From positions 1,428,501-1,492,500 of the forward strand of contig CM040101.1 in assembly GCA_022496805.1 (NCBI GenBank): a stretch of DNA of 64,000 bases. The letters run 5' to 3'. The DNA is from Pohlia nutans (taxonomy: Eukaryota > Streptophyta > Bryopsida > Bryales > Mniaceae). The stretch's first letter is position 1. The number at the start of each line of letters is the position of its first letter. Shown piece after piece: positions 37,166-46,041 of this stretch. The translations under genes were made by a program, and so were the position numbers. Under the pieces are notes generated by a model, which searched no databases, was not told where the DNA came from, and saw only the letters and a program-made list of their open reading frames with translations.

Positions 37166-38702
37166 TGCGTGAACGCGTGAGCCTTCGCCCCGAGTTGCTA
37201 GAACGCGTGAGCCTCCGCAGCAAGCGCGGACTCAGGTCTTGAATCAGCTGTCGTCCCGCAGACGAAGCCAGCACTTGCTCCGCCACGGATGGCATCGTGT
37301 AAGGCAGCCGCGACGGACGCTTTGGAGAATCTCGCAGGGGCTGAATTTCGGGATCATCGCCATTCCGGGATGATGCAGTTGAAGCTCCGAGCAATACAAT
37401 TGCAGGATCGCCATTACGAGATGAAGCTCCGAGCAATGTCGATGATGATGCACTTGCAGTTGTAGCTACCCTGTGCAGATCAGGTTTTAGGGTTCCGCCA
37501 TCGCCACTCCGGGATGCAGTTGAAGCTCCGAGCAATACAGTTGCAGGATCGCCATTGCGAGATGAAGCTCCGAGCAATGTTGATGATGTACTTGCAGTTG
37601 TAGCTGGAACGGGTTTTAGGGTTCCGCCAGAGCTTGATGAAGTCGGCACTTCGGTGAAATCCTCCTCGATGGATGCATACGAGCTCGATTTGGACGTCTT
37701 CTGTTGCGTGAATTCGTCCAAATTCCCAAGATTGGACGCCGAGGTTTGGCTGCTGCTACCGTCGGGGCCATGCAAGATGCTGCTGGGAGAGGAATTAGGG
37801 TTTCCGAGGAAATCCCTCCTCGTGGGCTTCAGGGCCGGGGAGCTCGCTGTGGATCTCGTCACGTTGATGCGGCATCCTTCTTGCGGCAGGGAGCTGCAGC
37901 GGCCGACGAGGCCATGGCGTTTGACCCGTGGGGGCAGGCTCTTACTCGGCTCCATTGATGCGTGGTGCTTGCGATGATCCCCTGACGCTGCTGTCAAGCA
38001 CGGCGCAAAGAATCCAGCGAACGGATGCGAAGCCCGCAAAGTCTCCGCGCTCCTGTACGACGGCACGGCCAGGCGGGGCGGCAGCTGCAGCGAATTTGGT
38101 CTCCAATCCTTCGTCTCCACTTTGGCTTTGCCGGGCGCATCCTCCCACTTGAACGGCACCACAAACGCGGGCGAGGAGCTTCGTCTTCCCGGTGTGCTAT
38201 CATATTGTTCCACCAGAAACTTCGCCGCTGCCGATGCATCCAGGTCAATCAACTTCTCCGTGGTACTGTTCCGCCTGCTTGATTGCCCCAAGCTCGCCTC
38301 TCTCGAATGCCGCGATTTTCCGTAGTATCTGTGGCTCTCCGTGCGCGCTTCGTCACCATTGCCAATACCTCCATTGCTAATGCCTCCATCTGCTGATGTC
38401 CCAGTGATCTCAACTGAAGGTAGATTTTCCATGTACTTGATGATCTCTACAGTCTCTCGTGACAACTTGCGAAATAAGCGTGTGCTCTTAGGCTTGGGTG
38501 ATGTCCCAGTGATCTTAGTGCTCTTAGGCTCGGGCTTAGCATCTGCTGATGTCCCAGTGATCGGTAGATTTTCCATGTACTGGATGATCTCTACAGCCTC
38601 TCGTGACAACCTTGTGCTCTTGGGCTTCCCAGGCTGATCCTCCCACTGGAATAGAATTGCAGCGGGCAGGAAGTGGGTGTGATCAGGGGAAGGGCTGGAT
38701 TC
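37026..38702 (-). pseudogene. DUF688-like plant gene fragment inside a transposable element
   Basis: One long minus-strand frame runs from about 38,702 to the stop at 37,026. Near its N-terminus it encodes FQWEDQPGKPK (38,610-38,650), and further on FVVPFKWEDAPGKAK. This W-E-x-x-PGK signature is typical of plant DUF688 proteins of unknown function. The rest is Ser-rich, with two internal repeats: REAVEIIQYMENLP reappears as RETVEIIKYMENLP, and the STLLGASSRNGDP block occurs twice. There is no initiating ATG; the upstream frame begins within palindrome-repeat DNA, and the last 35 or so residues also come from repeat DNA. The host-derived part is thus about 37,142-38,702, with both ends missing or replaced. 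It may be a captured internal exon, and expression is unknown. Confidence 0.7.
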
Positions 38703-38734
38703 CCAACACTTATAATTTCCAACAAAATAGAATA

Positions 38735-40600
38735 ATTAAAGGGTTATGCATAAGCCTAATCTTCCAACACTTAAAAATTCCAACAAAATAAAATGCCAGA
38801 GGGTTAGGCATACATCTAATCCACCAACGCTTCCATTATATAGCAAAATAAAATATGCAAGCGTTAGGCATATGCCTAACCTCCTATCACTTGAATTATT
38901 TGTTAAAATATCAAGTGATGAGGGTTATGCATATGTTTAACCCATATCACTTGAATCATTTGTTAAAATACTAAGTAATGAGGGTTAAGCGTATGTTTAA
39001 CCTCTATCACTTTAATTAATTTAAAAAACTACAAGTCATAATAATTGAAAGTAATCCGCTATCACTTTCATTACTCTATGTTGTGGTCTGATCAAACACA
39101 AAATCATTTGTTTTTGTCAAAAAGTGCCACATATTGGTTTATAGTGACGTGGGCCTCTCAAAATTTGATATGGAAATTCAATTTCGACTACAATTTCTTA
39201 GGATCTCACCCCCACATATGATAATTTGACATCAATATTCACTTGCAGTTATTTTCTAGAATACCAAAAGGTAGGGGTTAGGCGTAAGTTTAACCATACT
39301 ATTTGAATTATTTTTTAAAATACCAAGTGATGGAGGTTAGGCGTATGCCTATCCTCTATCATTTCAATTAATTTTAAAAATTGCAAGTGATGAGAAGTTA
39401 GGCATATGCCTAACCCCCCCCCCCCCCCCCCCCTCCAATCACTTGCAATTATTTTCCAAAATACCAAGTGATGGGGCTAGACATTTGCCTTACCCCCCAT
39501 CATTTTGATTATTTTAAAAATTCCTAGTATTGGGAGTCAAGCATACGCCTAATCCCTATCATTTGTATGATTTGTTAAATTACCAAGTGATGGAAGGGTT
39601 AGGCGTATGCCTAACCCCTATCACTTCAATTAATTTTTGAAATTGCAAGTAATGAGGGTTAGGCGTATGCCTAACCCCTATTACTTCAATTAATTTTTGA
39701 AATTGCAAGTAATGAGGGTTAGGCATATGCCTAACCCCCCAATCATTTGCAATTATTTTTTAAAATATCAAGTGATGGGGTTAGGCATATGCCTTATCCC
39801 TATCATTTTGATTATTTTTTAAAATTCCTAGTGTTGGGAGTCAAGCACACGCTTAATCCCTATCATTTGTATTATTTGTTAAAATACCAAGTTATGGAAC
39901 GGTTAAACATATGCATAACCCCTATCACTTCAATTATTATTTAAAATTGCAAGTGATGGAGGTTAGGCAAACGCCTGACCCCCATCACTTTGATTAATTT
40001 GAAAAGAAATAAACAGTGGAAGGTTAGGCATATGTCTAAACCCCTCCCCCCAATACTTGGAATTTTCAAAAATAATTGTAGTGATAGGGGTTTAGGCGTA
40101 TGCCTAACCCTTTTATGTTTATTTTCTTGAAACATTAGCGCGATGGTTTCAATGCACATGAATGTAAGTATTTCCCAGAGTTTGATCTATGGTTTGATGG
40201 AGAAGGTTGAAATACACGTGAAGAAGTTCCAAATATTGATGTAGAAGGGAAGAAAACGTATCAATTGGACCAGGTGAAATATTTGGTGGCCCTTCAACAA
40301 TTTCAAATGCAATAGGTCTCGATGATCAAGCTCATGTTGAAGTTATAGTTGGGTTAAATGCTGCTTGAGGAGTTTATCAATAGATCATCTTTTATTCCAT
40401 TTGGGAAAGATGTATTTAGCTTAGGTTTGAGAAATACTAAATCACAATCTTAAAAGACTACTTGGTAATAGATTTTATGTAGTAGTGAGATGTAATTATT
40501 TTGTAACGTTGCAAGTTATGAAAGGTTATGCATATTTCTATCCGTCTCAAAAACTTAATTGACAATTACAAGTGATGACAATTAGGCATATGCCTAACCC
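38735..40600. repeat. Right array of about 60-bp palindromic repeats
   Basis: Roughly 20 copies spaced about 60 bp apart. The best are exact GGTTAGGCATATGCCTAACC or GGTTAGGCGTATGCCTAACC (39,597, 39,658, 39,718). Spacers are themselves inverted, ATCACTTG near one end and CAAGTGAT near the other, so each unit can form two hairpins. A poly-C run interrupts at about 39,413-39,433 and a MITE fragment at 39,060-39,270. Because the unit is close to 60 bp, fortuitous open frames appear on both strands; I do not treat them as genes. Confidence 0.85.
39060..39270. mobile_element. Fragment of the 425-bp MITE family
   Basis: Contains AAAGTGCCACAT, GTGACGTGG.CCT.TCAAAAT and GGAAATTCAATTTC in the same order as 13,830-13,920, but diverged and without clear TIRs. 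It interrupts the palindrome array. Confidence 0.6.
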
Positions 40601-41151
40601 TTTTATTTTATTTTATTAATTAATTCATTTGGAATAAGTATTTGTCGTATTGAAAATGGTAGCATCAATTCAATGTAAAAATAAAAATAAAAAACTTATA
40701 AAAAAACTTGCGAATCATTTTCACTAGTATTTTTAGGTATTCCAATTAACCAAAAGCAAATTTTGACCAAAATTAAAAGTGCACATGCTATTGTGCACTT
40801 TTAATGAAATGGGTGTTACTAAAGGGTTAAGACACTCTTTTTGGTTAATTGTAATGAGATCACACATGCATAAAGCTAACTTCCCATAAAAGTTTCAGTA
40901 AAAAATTCACACTGATGATGAATAAGAAAACGGAGTTCAAATCTGTACATCATGCAAAATATGCGTGGTTAGTCCTTTAGGGGTTAAAGAACGAAGGGTT
41001 TAAGCCATGAAATTAATGTTTCATAAAATGTGTCTTACATGGATTTTTTGAAGTTCTATAGTATATGAAAGTTGTGATGCACAACTTGTAGATCCTATCT
41101 ATACAGTTGAATACCACTAAAGTACTTTAGAATTTTTAATTTGAATATATA

Positions 41152-41695
41152 TGTTAAGGAGGTTTTCCTAGGAACCGATCCTAAACGAATGTGACTACTC
41201 CTCACAAGACTACTCTACTTTAGACTAGTCGCTAGAGATTGAAGGGAGTAGTAAGAGATTTCCGCGAAAGAGAACGTTATGTCGACTAGGAGAAAGCACC
41301 AGTATGCTAGAGAGTCGACTCCTGCATACTCACAGACTACTACAACTGATCAAGGTATAACCACAAAGAGCGATAGTAGAACAAGAAGTATCAGTAGTCT
41401 AGTAGTAGTAGTCTAACATACTAGTGCACACAAGAAGCGTTTGAGACAAGAGCGTAGTACAAATGAGGCTGCCAAGAAGATGTACAAAATGTATAGCAAC
41501 CCCTCTCACAACGAGAGGGAAAGTACATATAGGAGACTGGTCTGACAGTGTGTCAGACTGGTCGACCGGAAAAGTCGGGTCGACCAGTCTGTACCAGCCT
41601 GTACTACTCAGTATCACCTGTCGGGTCTATACATGCTGGGTATAGACTAGCCTAGACTTAGCCTAAGGGAATATCTACAAAATATTCGGTTAACA
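41152..41695 (-). repeat. 3' LTR of a truncated Ty3/gypsy element
   Basis: On the minus strand the segment starts TGTTAACCG at 41,695 and ends CTTAACA at 41,152 (544 bp). Just upstream (41,696-41,708) is the purine tract GAGGGAGGGCAA, a plausible polypurine tract. No second LTR is in the window because the other end is lost beyond 45,851. Confidence 0.65.
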
Positions 41696-41844
41696 TTGCC
41701 CTCCCTCTAGGCTAAGTACACTCCTGTGGACTTTAGTCTACCCCGGTAGGTGACTATAGAAAAAACAAAAGGTCACGAGGAGTGACAAAATTACCCGTGG
41801 TGAATACTACTTCGAGCAGTCGACCGACTAACACTGTCAACTTG

Positions 41845-44784
41845 TCACTGGTTTATCTCGTTGGAGTCCTGGGTCATGGGGGAGGTAATTCCTACAAGTA
41901 ACCCGGAAAACCCTGTCATGTCGATGCCGAGGGAATGCTGTGACGAGAACGATGAGTCGACTTGGGTGTCGACTGGAATTGGTGTGCTGGCTGGATTCGA
42001 CTGGTCGGGTGCTGAGAGCTGGTCGCCTTGCTGCTGTAGTGGTGGAGGCTGACGCTCGGTTTCCGTGGTCGGTGGCGTCTGTTCTGCTGGGTGATGCTGC
42101 TCTTCCTCCTGTGGGTCGGGTTGTGTTGGCTGCTGGTCCTCCTGCTGCTGTTCTCGGTCTTCATCGTCGTTGGTCGACTCGCTGTCGTCTGCGTCCTCGT
42201 CGTCTTCACTCAGCTTGACATCGGTAGTCACTACCTCGTCATCATCAGTCGACTGGTTTTCCCAAAGTGAATGGTCGGGCTCGTGCTGGCTCTGGTCTTC
42301 TTCCTCGTCTTCGTCGACTGGTGGGATCTCCAAGTCGGGGTGGTCGAGCTGTAGGTGGTCGAGTTGGCGGCGGTACATGTTGAGCTGGTGGCGGTCGTTG
42401 CTGAGTGTATGAAGTAGGATCTTGATCCGGTTCCTCGCCTTCAGCTGGAGGTGGTATTTGCGCACTCGAAGTTTGTGGAGGGTGAGCTCCCTGGTCATGT
42501 ATTTTTTAGACGACTCCTCGTTGTCCTTCAAATACTGGTCGAGTCGTCTGTTGCAGTCGACTGCCTCTGCCTGAGCTACTTGAAGACCGCGTTGGGCTGC
42601 TGCTACCTTGGATCGTACCGACTCGAGTTGATTTTGTACGACTGCAAGTTCGCTCTGATGCGTTTGCAGCTCCTGTCGACTAGCTTGGAGGTTGACTGTC
42701 AACTGGGTTATTGTGTTGTCGCTCTGGTTTTTCTCCTCGGTGACAGTGTTGAGCGTGGTGCGTACCTTTGCCAGCTCGGCTTCTGTGCTGGCGAGTGTAC
42801 CAGTCAGGGTGTCGACTTGCTGCTTGAAGGCGGATGAGTCATTGGCCAGTCGACTGCGTTCTAGTCGAGTGCGGTCGAGCTCGGCTTGGAGGGTAACCTT
42901 CGCCTGAACAGCCTCTAACAAAAGGCTGTCGACTCTGGAGCCGACATCTTCGAGTCGAGTGACGGATCCTCGTACCTCGTTAATCCGTAGGCGCAAGTTC
43001 TTGGATAACGACGCCGCTTGTTTCTGTGGTGAGTCGGGTGTTGGTCGACTGATCCCAGGTGACGTCGGGGGTCGGGATGGTGGTGACACCGGCGGAGGTT
43101 GGCGAAATTCGACAGCTGGTGTCGGGTTGTATGCTGCTTCAAGGTTGAATGGCTCGAAGTCGGACAATGATGGTGCAGGTGTGTCGGGGAGGGGGATGTC
43201 GACTGGGGACGGCGGTTGAGTCGAGTGGGTCTCACTGTCGGAGGTGGTCAAGTCAATGTTGCGTGATGGTAAGGCCCTCAACGGGGTGAGTTTACCCCGC
43301 TTTGCTCGTTTCTCTTTCCGTTCCCGGTCTTGTTTGCGTTGAAGGCGTGTCTCCCTTCTGTCGGTTGCTGGTGGGCTGCCAGTGTCGACCGCGGGTGCTG
43401 TCGGGTCGAGTAAGGGCTGTCGTTTGGTGCGCTGTGCCGCCGATGTTTCGCCCTGGTCGACTGGGGTGCCGGGTCGCCGATGTTGGAATAGGATATAGTC
43501 GGGTCTCCAGGAGTTGTTTTCCGAGTTCTCCGACTGCCGCCGTCGGTCGTTGGTGTTCTGCTGGGGAACAGTCTGATGCATAAAATCCGGTTCAGTACTA
43601 GGAAAGTGAGTGTTAAGGAGGAAATCTAATACCTCGGCTGAAGGGCAGATGGTAGTCTTCTGGCTCTGCATCGTCTTGATGTCGATGGCGAGCGAATTGA
43701 ACATCCAAGTCGCCCAGTCCCATTGTAATCCTCGGTCGATAAGAGCCTCGACCGTGCAGACTACCTCGATCATTTCCGTGCTGATGTAAGTAGTCTTGCG
43801 TTTGAACCCTAAACCTTGAATAAACGCCGTCAGTCGCTTGTGGTGTTCGGGTAAGCAATGGCAGATACTGAATCCTTCGGCAGTCTTGGGGGTCGCCGTG
43901 TATTCCTCCAGTCGACCCGGTGGGAACTCCTCGTGTGGAAGTGGCTCCATGCAGACACCGAATGGGAGATGTAGCACTCGGTTGATGACTGTTGGGTCGA
44001 TGATGATCGACTGGCCGCGTACAATGGCCTCGATCCTCTTGTTTTTGGAGTCGACTGTAGCGGCGTTGACGAACTCCTCGATCAGTTCCATTCGGGGTGC
44101 GCGCTGGTTGTTGTCCCAGTCGAGTGACACGAACTGTGACACCCCGATTGCCTTGATAAATTCTGCCTCGGTCGGGTTGGTGTGGGCGTACTCCCGCCAC
44201 TCGCGAATCGGCCGCATCGTCTGAAAGGCTAGGGTTGTGTAGAGCCCTTCCTTCGTACGGATCTGGATGTCGTATCTAGGTGGTGCGGACGTCCAGGGAC
44301 GACGCGGTCCTCGGTCGGTCGCCTTGCTCTTGGCCATCGACCGGTCGGCTTGAGATCTGCGCATACAACAACAAGAAAATGGCCGGGAAGTCGAGGTCGG
44401 CTCTCTCACTGTCGGCCGTAGGGACGATGTGCGCGGTCGTTTACTATTGTTTCTACCCTCGTCTATTCCTTGCACGGTCGGGCTACGAGCTCGCTTGGCT
44501 AATCGGCGCTGTCGGACTACTCTCGGTTTCCTAAAGCGCTTGCTAAGAATGCATAAGGCTAGAGCGGCGGCGAAGCGGTCGGGAGGAGGAGGAGCTACGT
44601 GAAAAGCGGGAGAAGCAAGAGGGGAGAGGAGGGCGGTGGCCATGGAGCTAAATACTTGAGCAACGGGCGTGGAATTGAAAACTGATGGGATAGGTTGGGA
44701 CGGCAGCCATAAATGTGGCGGTTGTACTAGGGTTTGACTGGTCGGGTTGACCAACTGGGTCGACCAGTCGGGTTGACCAGTCAA
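41845..44784 (-). CDS. Extra ORF downstream of integrase in a Ty3/gypsy element
   Basis: 979 codons in a different frame from the integrase, starting 5 bp after its stop. Residues 190-290 (around REWREYAHTNPTEAEF and VRGQSIIIDPTVINRVLHLP) resemble the plant transposon-protein domain grouped as Transposase_32 in plant retroelements. That is from memory of the motif and needs a profile search. A long predicted coiled coil follows at about 620-800 and an extremely acidic Glu/Asp/Gln tract at about 815-930. A possible splice acceptor (TGTATGCGCAG, ending near 44,360) precedes an internal Met at residue 150 (44,337), so the product may start there. Codon use is dominated by GTCGAC/TCGAC strings, unlike any neighbour. 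It could be structural, regulatory or an env-position accessory protein. The frame is intact. Confidence 0.6.
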   Translation of the reverse strand: MTGQPDWSTQLVNPTSQTLVQPPHLWLPSQPIPSVFNSTPVAQVFSSMATALLSPLASPAFHVAPPPPDRFAAALALCILSKRFRKPRVVRQRRLAKRARSPTVQGIDEGRNNSKRPRTSSLRPTVREPTSTSRPFSCCCMRRSQADRSMAKSKATDRGPRRPWTSAPPRYDIQIRTKEGLYTTLAFQTMRPIREWREYAHTNPTEAEFIKAIGVSQFVSLDWDNNQRAPRMELIEEFVNAATVDSKNKRIEAIVRGQSIIIDPTVINRVLHLPFGVCMEPLPHEEFPPGRLEEYTATPKTAEGFSICHCLPEHHKRLTAFIQGLGFKRKTTYISTEMIEVVCTVEALIDRGLQWDWATWMFNSLAIDIKTMQSQKTTICPSAEVLDFLLNTHFPSTEPDFMHQTVPQQNTNDRRRQSENSENNSWRPDYILFQHRRPGTPVDQGETSAAQRTKRQPLLDPTAPAVDTGSPPATDRRETRLQRKQDRERKEKRAKRGKLTPLRALPSRNIDLTTSDSETHSTQPPSPVDIPLPDTPAPSLSDFEPFNLEAAYNPTPAVEFRQPPPVSPPSRPPTSPGISRPTPDSPQKQAASLSKNLRLRINEVRGSVTRLEDVGSRVDSLLLEAVQAKVTLQAELDRTRLERSRLANDSSAFKQQVDTLTGTLASTEAELAKVRTTLNTVTEEKNQSDNTITQLTVNLQASRQELQTHQSELAVVQNQLESVRSKVAAAQRGLQVAQAEAVDCNRRLDQYLKDNEESSKKYMTRELTLHKLRVRKYHLQLKARNRIKILLHTLSNDRHQLNMYRRQLDHLQLDHPDLEIPPVDEDEEEDQSQHEPDHSLWENQSTDDDEVVTTDVKLSEDDEDADDSESTNDDEDREQQQEDQQPTQPDPQEEEQHHPAEQTPPTTETERQPPPLQQQGDQLSAPDQSNPASTPIPVDTQVDSSFSSQHSLGIDMTGFSGLLVGITSPMTQDSNEINQ

Positions 44785-44880
44785 ATCGACTAGTCCGGTT
44801 GACCAGCCCGATCGACTAGCCGGGTTGACCAGTCAGGTTGACCAGCCAGGCCGACTAGTCGGGTCGCCCAGTCGAGTCGG
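44740..44880. repeat. GTCGACCAGTCGGGTTGACC minisatellite at the pol/ORF boundary
   Basis: About six to eight imperfect 20-24-bp units encode repeated [14 protein letters not shown] decapeptides at the integrase C-terminus and at the N-terminus of the next ORF. The stop of one frame and the start of the next both fall in the array, so unit gain or loss would change the spacing. The same motif appears in the LTR near 41,545-41,590. Confidence 0.75.
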
Positions 44881-45851
44881 CTGACAGATACTATGGCTAG
44901 ATGTGTGGACTGGTGTCGAGTTGGGTCGTCTTCGTTCTGGTCTAGTGTTGACCGGATCTCAGATTTGCTAGTGAGCGGGCTAGACAAATCGGCTAATATA
45001 TGATCTTCGAGGACTCGGTAGGGTTTGAGTTTGTTGATGTTGACTACTACCGGGTCGGGGTCAAAGTACTGAAGGCTGACTAGAAGAACAGTGTTGTTGG
45101 GGAGGGTATACTGTACTCGATAGGGGCCGAACCATTTGCTGCGCAATTTACCAGCATGGACATTCGTACCTTTCGGATGCCAAAGGACGTAGTCGCCTAC
45201 GTTGTATATAGTCGACTGGCCTCTGTTCTGGGCCCACTGTGCTCGGTTCCATTGTTCGGTGCCATGGTTTATGGCTGCTGTCAGTCGGGTCTCGTCAAGT
45301 TTCTCCAGGTCGGTGACGCGGGCTGCGAGCACTCTCCGGGGAGTGAAGTCGGTAGCCGTTGTCGACCGCTGGGTCGGGATGATGTACTCGGTAGGCATCA
45401 ATGGTGTCAGTCCATAGACTAACTGGAATGGTGTGTGACCCGTGACGACCTTATATGCTGTCCGGTACGCAAAGAGGACAGTATGGAGCTGTAGATCCCA
45501 GTCGGTTCGATTTTCGTTGACTAGTTTCTGGAGCATCTTGACTATGACCTTGTTGGTCGACTCTGCTTGGCCGTTGCCTTGCGGGTAGTATGTCGTGGAC
45601 GTCGTGTGTCGGAGTAAAAAGTGGTCGGTAAGGTTGCGAATGGTGCTGTTGATGAAATGGGTACCTTGGTCGCTGACTAGGTGGAGTGGGCAGCCAAATC
45701 GGGTAAGAATTGTTTCATACAGAAACTGTGCGGTTTCTCGGGCGGTGTTTCCTCGGAGAGCTCTAGCCTCGACCCACTTGGTGGCATAGTCGGTAGCCAC
45801 CAAAATGTATCGACAGGCTGTATGTCGGGTCTTCTTGACTGTTGTGTCCAA
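44790..45851 (-). CDS. Ty3/gypsy integrase, 5'-truncated pol
   Basis: 353 codons of integrase. The catalytic core is complete: Asp in VATDYATKW (residue 21), Asp in SDQGTHF (61) and Glu in GNGQAES (97), giving the D-35-E spacing. After about residue 225 a GPY/F-type module follows (KWFGPYRV...NINKLKPY). No chromodomain is seen. The N-terminal zinc finger, RNase H, reverse transcriptase and gag are missing: the integrase sequence fades at about 45,850-45,890 where a plus-strand gene end begins. The element is therefore immobile on its own. The tail carries minisatellite-encoded repeats. Confidence 0.9.
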   Translation of the reverse strand: MDTTVKKTRHTACRYILVATDYATKWVEARALRGNTARETAQFLYETILTRFGCPLHLVSDQGTHFINSTIRNLTDHFLLRHTTSTTYYPQGNGQAESTNKVIVKMLQKLVNENRTDWDLQLHTVLFAYRTAYKVVTGHTPFQLVYGLTPLMPTEYIIPTQRSTTATDFTPRRVLAARVTDLEKLDETRLTAAINHGTEQWNRAQWAQNRGQSTIYNVGDYVLWHPKGTNVHAGKLRSKWFGPYRVQYTLPNNTVLLVSLQYFDPDPVVVNINKLKPYRVLEDHILADLSSPLTSKSEIRSTLDQNEDDPTRHQSTHLAIVSVSRLDWATRLVGLAGQPDWSTRLVDRAGQPD

Positions 45852-46041
45852 AGTAGCAACAACATTCTGCTCTGCAAGTCAAGTTGGCACTGCTGCCGCT
45901 GCTGTTGCCGCCACAGCTGCTGCAGCAACTGCTTCTTCTACTTCTGGTGCACAGAAACAGTCAGAGCCTGCTAAGCATGGACATAAACCAAAACCAACAC
46001 GATTAAGACATGGCGAAGGAAAGAATATGAAGGAAGTTTAA
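45852..46041 (+). pseudogene. 3' end of an unidentified plus-strand gene
   Basis: The plus-strand frame reads an Ala-rich tract (GTAAAAVAATAAAATAS), then a basic tail (KHGHKPKPTRLRHGEGK), and stops at 46,039-46,041. It abuts the truncated integrase head to head, which suggests that a second element or gene end was joined here. No family is recognised. Confidence 0.35.

Larger units (their letters stand above)
36356..40817. mobile_element. 4,462-bp TIR element carrying a host gene fragment and palindrome arrays
   Basis: Perfect 25-bp inverted repeats lie at 36,356-36,380 and 40,793-40,817 (outer end AACACCCATTTC). They are flanked by ACTA at 36,352-36,355 and 40,818-40,821, a plausible 4-bp target duplication. 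Inside are a DUF688-like gene fragment on the minus strand and about 26 related palindromes on both sides of it. No transposase is seen, so it would be non-autonomous, like Pack-type elements that carry host exons. The 4-bp duplication and TIR do not let me name a superfamily. The left flank also reads CACTA, but the right end does not mirror it. Confidence 0.75.

Noticed and set aside
39747..39944. Open frames with GVRHMPNP-like repeated peptides in the palindrome array
   Set aside because: They appear on both strands because the repeat is palindromic and about 60 bp long; no start context or conserved protein.
38740..40600. CRISPR array
   Set aside because: Repeats are palindromic with about 40-bp related spacers in a plant genome; no cas genes and spacers are not unique.
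33591..40983. One 7.4-kb piggyBac-like element from CCCCTAAATGACC to CCTTTAGGGG|TTAA
   Set aside because: The left flank is TTAT, not TTAA, and it would cut across the well-bounded ACTA element; the ends may be unrelated.
41940..44534. Plus-strand frames opposite the 979-codon ORF
   Set aside because: Antisense shadows of the biased GTCGAC composition.
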